Part shown: in pieces, positions 56,996-64,000 of the stretch
How positions within the stretch are numbered: the stretch's first letter is position 1
Layout of the letters: every line of letters starts with the position of its first letter
Source: Tetmemena sp. SeJ-2015
Taxonomy: Eukaryota > Ciliophora > Spirotrichea > Sporadotrichida > Oxytrichidae
Direction: 5' to 3'
DNA length: 64,000 nucleotides
Assembly (NCBI GenBank): GCA_027382625.1
Contig: JAJKFJ010021909.1
Location: 1-64,000 of the forward strand
Position numbers and translations under genes: made by a program
The notes under the pieces: model-generated
Database searches by the model: none
Told to the model about the DNA's origin: nothing
The model's input: the letters and a program-made list of their open reading frames with translations, nothing else

Positions 56996-57406
56996 ATTTA
57001 ATAAAAAAGAGAATTAAATTAATAATAAATATAATAACTTTAAATATCTTGGCAGTTGAAGTGTGAGATTTTAGGTTAAATTTATTACCATTCGATAAAG
57101 CATTAAATTTTAAGAAACTTTCACTCTTGTAGCTTCTTCATAGTAGGTCTGTGGAGTGAGTTATCTCGGTCATAAGTTTTTGAACTTGGCTAATTTCTTG
57201 GTTCGGAGTTTGTGACATCAATATCTCTTCTTAGACATCTCCTATCGTAATGGCAGTAGAACATACTCATCTTATAATTTGAAGAGCTATCGAACAAGCC
57301 CCATATTGGACTAGTTATCTCACGATTTAACGGCCAACATTTTACAACTCTTCATTTATTATTTTAATTTAATTCCGATTTTCATTTAAATTTTAATTAT
57401 AATTAG
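56987..57406 (-). repeat. MITE family A, copy 6 (inverted)
   Basis: TATAGCTGAGAATTTAATAA on the plus strand at 56987 and AATTCCGATTTTCATTTAAA at the far end, the reverse of copies 4 and 5. Confidence 0.7.
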
Positions 57407-57945
57407 ACATTCAAAATGAATTTAATTTTTATTGAAAGAAGAAGAATACCAGATTAATATTTATTTATTCTGCACTTGCTCTTTCTCCGCCATATTCCAT
57501 ATTCAACTAAAAAAAGAAAAAATAAATTAAATATACTGTCCTTAATAATTAAGTGTGCCGTCTTAATTTTAGAGTCCTTGCGCTATTCTTAATCTTTTAA
57601 TTTCTATCTTAGAGAATTAGTTTCTCAAAATTTTTAGAGAAAACTAGCAGCTTTCTTAATCAATTAAATTTATAAATTAATAGGAACTCATCATTTCATC
57701 TTCCTTCTCTCAAGGAACAAAAGAGAACTTCTATAGCGAGTTCCAAAGATAACATGCTAAGTTACTCTTCTCATCATTTATCTTTAAATTATTGACACAT
57801 TTTTATTCATTCACTCATCTTTTATCTGACTATAAATGATTAATTAATTATAAATTGTTTTTATAATTTAGTGATTGTTAATAATTTAGTGAGAATAAGA
57901 TTTAGATTTGATAGGAAGCTAAAATTTTGTTTTGAAACTAAATAA
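57407..57945. other. AT-rich spacer, possible small MDSs
   Basis: Mostly AT-rich. 57690-57790 (ELIISSSFSQGTKENFYSEF on the plus strand) and 57480-57510 (MEYGGERASAE on the minus strand) are protein-like but too short to assign. Confidence 0.35.
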
Positions 57946-59636
57946 AAAAGACTTGTCAGATGTTTCACACCTAAGCACAGAAGCGGTGACTCATAACAAC
58001 AGCATTAAATAATAAGCTAAAGATGGAACAAATTCAAACACGCCTTTCACAATTCAAGTTATATTTAAAGAGGATGAGCGATTATCTCACTTACATACTT
58101 CCCAACCTAAATAAGACAGCGATGTCCTCCAAGAAATGCCAACTACATACTCAGTCGACTAAGAAGAAGGTCTCAATGCTTCTCCTAACCATTTAATTCA
58201 CAAATCAAGAATTATTTCATAAAATTAAAAATAGAGCAATAATGTCAGTTCTCAAATTATTCAAAATCAAATATTCTGCAGGAATTTAAAAGACATTCAT
58301 TCAATTGGAGAACTGTAGCTAAGATTACCTAATTCTTCAGCTAATTTAGAATAAGAAACTTAGAAGTAATACTAACATACAATGAGCTCTCCAAGCTAAA
58401 TGGAAGCTTGCAACCAGAGCAAAATGCTTTCTGCAATTATTTAATAATTAAATTTCTAGCCCATTGCCAATGAAAAGTGATGTTTATTTCTTAGATGATG
58501 AGGATGAAGAAATAATTCTCTTTAACGGCTACGCATTTTAATCATCTGACAAGAAAAAAATTAAAAAGCCTTTAAAAACTGACTCATCAAAATTAGCACT
58601 TAAATTAAAATCTTTCTCAAATTTTGGATTAGGAAGTTTAAGAAACTATACAACCCCATTTCCTTAAATAAATAACTAAACACTTAATTGCAAAATGGCA
58701 AAAGATGCTTATAATAAATTGAATTCAAATTTTGTTTATGTTTCATTTAATAACAGCAATCTTCGATCAGATAAAACTAAAATTTCCTCTTTAATTGACC
58801 AGTAATAACATGTTACAAAATAATTTGAGACTTAATTTTAGATAAATTAATAAATGAAGAAAATGTAATTGTAGGTCTGTTTTAAATTAAACATTTTGTA
58901 TTAAAAATAATTTGCTATTTCACTTATTAAAAGTAAAAACATCTCTGCTTTTAATCAAAATTTTAGGGCATTATAAGTATCAGGATACTTAAGCAATCAT
59001 ATCTATTTTAAAAAATTGAAACTTTCAAAATCTAAAATTGATAGTTTCTCAAATTATATGTTTCAAAAAATCTGCTTTATTTAAAAGAACTTTAGACTTT
59101 ATCTTCAATTAATTTTATAAATTATAGGAAAGATTTGAATAGATGATTACGAAGAATTATTATATCCCTAAATTTGCTGACTCTAAATTAAAGATTATTA
59201 AAATTTATGGCACTAGCGACATAAAAAATAGAAGCGAAAATGCAGATGAGCAAAGATCTGGAAGGATTCTGGAGGTCGAGGAGAAATTACATCACATGTG
59301 CAGTAAGAAGTTAAAAACGCTCTGCATGGATGAAATGAGTCAGTGGATCTCGAAAAGAACCTAAACTTGAGAAGAAGAAAAAAGCATTTGCGCAGAAAGA
59401 GGAATAAAGAAAAATCTCGAAGTTAAACTATCTCTGAAGTGTTCCAAGAATTAAATGAGGACAGTATAGATGAAATTAGTGTCGAAGATATCAAAGGAAT
59501 CTTGAGGAAGATATTCATCATATAGAAAGAGGAAGTATCTAAGTCACCCAGCAAGAAGAGAGATCCTTGTAAAGCGAATTATTGGTCAAATAAAAAGAAA
59601 AGTACTCTATCTGTCAATATGCAGCAATTATTTTGA
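57946..59636 (+). CDS. Low-complexity ciliate protein (several MDSs, perhaps two adjacent genes)
   Basis: The first part begins KKDLSDVSHLSTEAVTHNNS and is Ser/Gln/Asn-rich, including LQEMPTTYSVDQEEGLNASP and KDIHSIGELQLRLPNSSANL, to a TGA near 58479. A second frame, with ATG 58470 (MKSDVYFLDDEDEEIILFNG), is open for about 220 codons to 59134 (SFSNFGLGSLRNYTTPFPQI; KMAKDAYNKLNSNFVYVSFN). A third piece from 59143 (MITKNYYIPKFADSKL; MCSKKLKTLCMDEMSQWISK) shifts to KSRSQTISEVFQELNEDSID and ends STLSVNMQQLF at about 59634. The RDLSDV/KDLSDV start is shared with the gene at 35.42 kb. No catalytic domain seen. Joins between pieces were not all pinned to pointers. Confidence 0.5.
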
Positions 59637-60273
59637 GTGAATTATTCGTAAAGCTTAGTAAGAGGATATTAGAAGAAGCAATGCTATATTGTAATTAAAA
59701 GTCAGTACATTTAGAGATTTTAAACTTCGTTATCATCTAATCGTATGTTCCCTATTATTATGTATAAAAGTTATTAAATCTACTATTCATTTTATTTAAG
59801 AATTTAAATATTTTTATAAAATCTATTTCCTTTTAAATTTCATTTATATAGATTGAAGACAAATACATAATCGAGGGTAAGCAAATTCTAATGAAGATTT
59901 AATTATTGAGCAAAGTGCTTTATATTAAATTTGAGATAGTTTTAAAACATTATGAATTTAAAATTAATGAGGGAGACAGCTCCTTCCTTATCAGTTACCA
60001 AGATGATAGATAGTACTCCATCAGTTTAATTTTGAGTTTTAGAGATGTATTTAGAGCAGTTTTCTGCTGCTTCTCGATATTTTAGTCAAGGGTTCTGGTA
60101 GATCTTGTTGTGGATTTTGTTAAAGAAAACATTTATAACTCTTTGAGCTTTCCAGATAAGATGGGTTTCTGAAGGATGCTTTACTTGTCCTGGACGCTTG
60201 CTTTCTAGTTGCCTGCTTCAAGTTTAGTAGTAGAGGTTGTTGCTATTGATGTAGTAGTTGTTGAGGTAGACAT
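59611..60273 (-). CDS. Roadblock/LC7-type protein, LAMTOR3 (MP1)-like
   Basis: ATG 60273 opens a Thr/Ser-rich start (MSTSTTTTSIATTSTTKLEA). A second frame from about 60125 reads RVINVFFNKIHNKIYQNP then YISKTQNQTDGVLSIILVTD and KEGAVSLINF, the G-(V/L)-x-(S/A)-I-(I/V)-(L/V)-V-(T/S)-D-K/R-E/D-G-x-x-V hallmark of roadblock domains, closest in feel to LAMTOR3. A third piece (59680-59611) reads QYSIASSNILLLSFTNNSLK, like the C-terminal strand and helix of that family, and stops at TGA about 59611. LAMTOR3 acts in the Ragulator complex that anchors Rag GTPases to lysosomes; that role is family knowledge, not shown here. Inserts between the pieces were not resolved. Its 3' end overlaps the convergent gene by about 25 bp. 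Confidence 0.5.
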
Positions 60274-60450
60274 TAAAATTAAATTAACTATATATTTATA
60301 GAGCAATATATTATGAATCACACTACAAAAATTAAAACATAATATTTTTTATTTCTCAGGAAATATTATCGACGATGATGTATTCATATTCATCTATAAT
60401 AAAAAACATACGGAAATAAGTTCAGACTTGGAAAAATTACTCCAACAATA

Positions 60451-61356
60451 ATGTCGACATCAGCAATGCATTCTCCTCGAATTGGCACAAAAGGAAGAAT
60501 CTATTCCTAAATTAGTGATAATTTAACATCTTAAAGAAATTCCTGTTTTAAAAAAGACTGTTCGTATTCAAGGAGTAATCGAGATTCCACAAGCAGATAA
60601 AAATTTTCTGCACAAGGAAAGAGCGCAGAAAAAGTTAAGATTTATTTTTAGTAAAGATTACTAAAGAATTTTCGTCTCTAGACGTAAGTAGTACACTAGT
60701 ATCTGTGATGGCTAATGATACAAGCGCAGCTAATTTCTTGCAATCTCCCTTGTCTACAGAAACTAACTTCGATTCAAGAAATAATTTCTAGCCAGAATCA
60801 AAAAATCTTTTGCGAAATAGAGTCTAAAAATTGAATACTGATCATGATTTAATAGGAAAGAAAAATAGTGTTATCTAAGCAACTAAGCTTAAGTACTTCA
60901 AATCTAACAATTTTTAAGATGAAACTAAAAAGATTTAATTTGTATAGTGTTTTAGAATGCTAAGAGATACTCTGTAATGAACCATTTTGTGAAGTAAACT
61001 GAGAATAAGCAAAATATCATATAAGACAAGTGCTTAAAAAGCAAAAAGAATGTTAATATGGTAGCAGCATCTCAAAACTTTAAATCTTCGAAGGAGTCAG
61101 GAATTTACTCGGGTAATTTAAGTTTACTATTGACGAGATGATGATGCTTAAGAGTTTTGATAACATTTAGTAAAAGGGGAAAACCATTTAGAATAGTAAA
61201 GACAATCATTAATTATTAGCTGAAGGAGAGTGTTCTCCAGACAGCTTAAGTGAACTTGCACATGATAAGGAACATTTCTGCATTCACTCTCCTCGCTAAA
61301 CTACAGTCAAGTTTAATTAAATGGCCTTTAAGAAAGTCAAATATTTTAAAGTATGA
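60451..61356 (+). CDS. Unknown Ser/Asn/Lys-rich protein (three or more MDSs)
   Basis: ATG 60451: MSTSAMHSPRIGTKGRIYSQ ... FSAQGKSAEKVKIYF. The second frame (60680-60960) reads STLVSVMANDTSAANFLQSP, LSTETNFDSRNNFQPESKNL. The third (60955-61135) is MNHFVKQTENKQNIIQDKCL ... SSKESGIYSGNL. The fourth runs FTIDEMMMLKSFDN ... GECSPDSLSELAHDKEHFCI to TGA 61354. Each switch falls in a short AT-rich stretch. Disordered by composition; no domain. It is divergent from the roadblock-like gene, with about 175 bp between start codons. Confidence 0.5.
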
Positions 61357-61639
61357 CATTTATGTTTCTTATTTATTTTTTATAAAGCTGTTTAATCAAG
61401 CAAAATTATAAGATTATGAGTAGGATTAATGTGAGATCAGGAATAAGTTGAAATAAAATAAAAAATATAAATTTTATATCTGTATAATTATTAAAAACTG
61501 CTATATTTTTGCATAAGATATCTATGAATGGTATTTTGGTTATTAATTTTATTAAATAAAATAAGTTCTGATTAATTTGATGAATTTAGGAAGAATGAAA
61601 TCTCAAATTTTAATCGATATTGCGATATAAACGTGTCTT

Positions 61640-61959
61640 CTAATTTGTAAGATTTTCATTCCTTCTTATAGTATTCTAAAATAAGAGATGAGATACAACA
61701 GAAAAAAGATTACCTGTCAAGAGAAACCCTCAAAGGCTCTTATAAATTCGTCTGAACTGATGAGTACTGATGCAAAAGCTGTCCTCAATAAGATCAGGGC
61801 TGACACTCATTCTAATGAAGGGAGGAGGTCTCCACTTATGCTCAAACCTTCCCTCCAGAAGGCGAGGTCTTTCTTCACTGCACTTTCTTGGAGTGCTTGG
61901 AAGGGATCAGCTGCATTGATAAACACTTGAGGACTGATCTCAAGCTCTCAAAGTATTGA
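61640..61959 (+). CDS. C-terminal part of an unknown protein
   Basis: Frames read SKIRDEIQQKKDYLSRETLK, then SELMSTDAKAVLNKIRADTH, then EVSTYAQTFPPEGEVFLHCT and FLECLEGISCIDKHLRTDLK ending LSKY at TGA 61957. High GC for the region. The three pieces lie in consecutive frames separated by only a few bases, so very short IESs or sequence errors are implied. The 5' part is not found. Confidence 0.45.
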
Positions 61960-62939
61960 AAGTCCTCATCAGAAAATCAGAATAGTCACTAATCATCTTG
62001 AAGAATCCTTACTTTTCCCACTTTTTGTACTTTATAATAAATAAATTAGTAATTAAATTAAATAACTTCAGTTAAATATTTCTATTATCTAATTCAAATA
62101 TTTTATATTAGGAGGAGTGATTTGCTAATTAAGCGATTAGTTTCCAATTTCATCAGTAAATCATTAAGGATTCAAAAATTTATCTTTTATTTTAAATAGT
62201 ATTAGATCTAAAGACTTTTAAAAATGAAGAATTTTATTTCTCTTATAAAAATACTTAATCTATCTTATTGAGATAAGATGAATAAAACTGATAAAACCTA
62301 TATTTGAAGTTAAATCTTTATGAACAAATAAAATAAATCGAGAAGATTAAATTTGAGCATAATTAATGATAAAATCAAATAATATCTCTTAAAAGCTACT
62401 CCTACTTTCAATAGCATATTATAAATTTAACTATTTAATATGTAAATCTAAGATTGGAGATTTTCAATTAATTACTATTTGATATAATTAATCATTATTT
62501 AAATATTTTTCCTTTGAAATATCTTCTAAAAATTAACAGTTAAATAACACTCTATAGAGATCTTTAAAAAGATTATAATATATGTATATTACTTTTGGAT
62601 AGATCATTATAATTACATGCATAATGGAAATTATAAATATAAGAAAATGAGTTCTCTAAGAGTTCAATATAACGGCAATATCAATAAAATAAATATAAAT
62701 ATTCTTTATAGGGAAATTAACTATAAACAGCTCTAAAACAATTATATTGTTTGATTTATCATCGCGCTTTTTGATAGTATAAAATTATAGGTAATTTAAA
62801 AAATTTAATAATTTACAATTATAGAGCGTGTCTTCTTTAATTATCTTTAAAATCTTTAAGCGAGTATTTGAAACTAATACTGTAACCCCTGAATTAGTAA
62901 CTTTTCTTGTGCTAAGTTTTAACGGGAGAGTTTTGGGGT
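61960..62939. other. AT-rich spacer
   Basis: No recognisable gene, RNA or repeat. Confidence 0.5.
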
Positions 62940-63175
62940 CCAAAATTATGAAGAGAAATTTGATTAAAAAGCACCCAGAAGCAAGATCTAGATTATAAGC
63001 ATAGCATTGAAGATTGCTACCAAGAATTTGAAAAAAGGAGGGCAACTTCAAGCCAAGGCTAAAAAAAATTATCAATAAGAAGAAGTACCAGATATTAGTT
63101 ATATGATGAAATCCACAATTTAAAACAGGATTTGAAATATATTTTAATATTAATTCATAATGTTTAGTCTTTTAT
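62940..63175 (+). CDS. Possible MDS of an unknown protein
   Basis: Two plus-strand frames look protein-like: ALKIATKNLKKGGQLQAKAK then KNYQQEEVPDISYMM, and HSIEDCYQEFEKRRATSSQG then LYDEIHNLKQDLKYIL. They overlap, so only one can be real. The minus-strand ORF at 62785-63075 is judged a shadow. No domain. Confidence 0.3.
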
Positions 63176-63422
63176 GATAGCATGATTTTGGAGAACTGAG
63201 ACTCTGATCTAAAAATTTGAGTTTAAATTAATATGAATAAAGATTGACTGGTGTATCTATTTGAGCGAAGTTTTTTTTTTAATATAATAGAATGACTTTA
63301 TTTTTAGAAGAACAATTGCTTAAATATTTTATCTTTAGATTTGATTATTTATAGCTTAAAATATAATTGAATAAATTGAGTTTTTGATAATTGAAATTTG
63401 TCCTAATTAATGATAATTATAG

Positions 63423-63916
63423 GATGAATTTGATTATTTGATGGAGAAATACATTATATCTAAAATAACGGAAGATTAATTAATAAAGTCTTAAACAATA
63501 ATTGGGGTTTATTCGCTAAGATAAATGATTGAAGAATAATACATTAGTTTTGAACAGCTCTCTCAAAACATTCAGATAAGGTAATGCTTGAAGGATCACT
63601 CTGACATCAAAGTGATTCATTCTGCTTAAATAGATGGTCAATGCACTTGTTCGCACAGGTTCATGAGCATCTGTAGGTTTAAGGTGACTAAATGAGTCAG
63701 AGTGCCAAGAAGCAGCTTAGGGCTTATTAAAATCATGGTCGTTTAGATAAATTAATTTAGCCAAGATAGAGTACTTTAATATTCAGCAAGGAGACTTAGC
63801 TTAAAACAGAGAAATATCTAAGAAATAGATTAATCCACTCCAAGCAAAACTTTTGCACCTCTAAACAGATGATTAAATATCCTACACAATTAAGCTACTT
63901 CAAATATTTTTTGTGA
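63423..63916 (+). CDS. C-terminal part of an unknown protein with an 8 bp insert
   Basis: From 63423, just after a 3' splice-like TTATAG, the frame reads DEFDYLMEKYIISKITEDQL, GVYSLRQMIEEQYISFEQLS, KDHSDIKVIHSAQIDGQCTC, HRFMSICRFKV. A TGA then appears, but excising 8 bp between two TGA trinucleotides (63685-63687 and 63693-63695) continues SQSAKKQLRAYQNHGRLDKL, IFSKETQLKTEKYLRNRLIH and ends LSYFKYFL at TGA 63914. Gln is frequent at TAA/TAG. No family recognised. The upstream part (before 63.42 kb) is not identified. Confidence 0.55.
63688..63695. other. Possible 8 bp IES, pointer TGA
   Basis: Insert CTAAA plus one TGA copy. Removal turns AAG GTG ACT AAA TGA into AAG GTG AGT CAG and opens about 73 further codons. 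Confidence 0.45.
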
Positions 63917-64000
63917 AATATTCTGGTGAGGGATTAATTAATTAGTGAGAAATATCTGGTTGCCTATTTGCTTAAACTCATCTTTAAATTTTATGAATTA

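Noticed and set aside
56375..57000. C2-domain protein (because of the PVKVLI ... GLNTRVTQI look)
   Set aside because: Too little of the fold can be recognised and a TGA interrupts it, so left as unknown.
62785..63075. 96-residue minus-strand ORF
   Set aside because: Hydrophobic, low-complexity shadow; plus-strand frames with TAA/TAG as Gln are more protein-like.

Overview
The window reads as germline (micronuclear) DNA of a spirotrich/hypotrich ciliate. Three observations support this. First, TAA and TAG run through open, conserved reading frames where glutamine fits and TGA ends genes (UAA/UAG = Gln, UGA = stop), which is why a standard-code ORF finder sees only fragments. Second, genes are broken by short AT-rich inserts bounded by 2-6 bp direct repeats (pointers). 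Removing insert plus one pointer restores frame and family motifs, as expected of internal eliminated sequences (IESs) between macronuclear-destined segments (MDSs). Third, there are short GT-AG introns (33-38 bp) and gene islands set in roughly 75-80% AT DNA rich in transposon remains. The species cannot be named from the sequence, and I saw no G4T4 telomere array.

Layout. 1-193: a minus-strand MDS cut by the window edge. 194-13.8 kb: AT-rich germline DNA with dispersed repeats, a 0.9 kb GC-rich foldback whose arms carry a tRNA-Glu-like head (9.3-10.2 kb) and one tentative small gene (10.3 kb). 13.9-16.2 kb: a MITE copy followed by a 1.85 kb terminal-inverted-repeat element carrying a GNAT acetyltransferase/zinc-binding gene. 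17.6-34.6 kb: three loci for secreted/membrane right-handed beta-helix proteins. The central one (minus strand, about 12.5 kb) has its signal-peptide segment inverted on the plus strand at 31.9 kb, with a matching inverted pointer, so it is a scrambled gene; it also carries a 2.4 kb transposon-remnant insert. 35.4-39.97 kb: a coiled-coil gene, an MFS transporter with at least six IESs, and a RING-H2 gene on the opposite strand.

40.03-43.97 kb: a composite transposon with 8 bp target duplications, 0.5 kb inverted termini made of CACGTG-centred repeats, and two smaller inverted-repeat units inside. One unit carries a decayed P-loop ATPase resembling replication-initiator helicases; the other is related to the GNAT element at 14-16 kb. 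44-47 kb: AT-rich. 47.0-52.75 kb: a small gene, a multi-pass membrane protein with an acidic disordered region, and a repeat-rich LRR-like protein. 53-57 kb: a broken copy of a roadblock-type gene, two small divergent genes, three MITE copies, a relic of the CACGTG terminus and a decayed ORF. 57.9-63.9 kb: a cluster of low-complexity ciliate-type genes and an apparently intact roadblock/LAMTOR3-like gene.

The genes do not form a pathway. What links them is germline architecture: each should become its own small macronuclear chromosome after IES and transposon removal and, for the beta-helix gene, DNA inversion.
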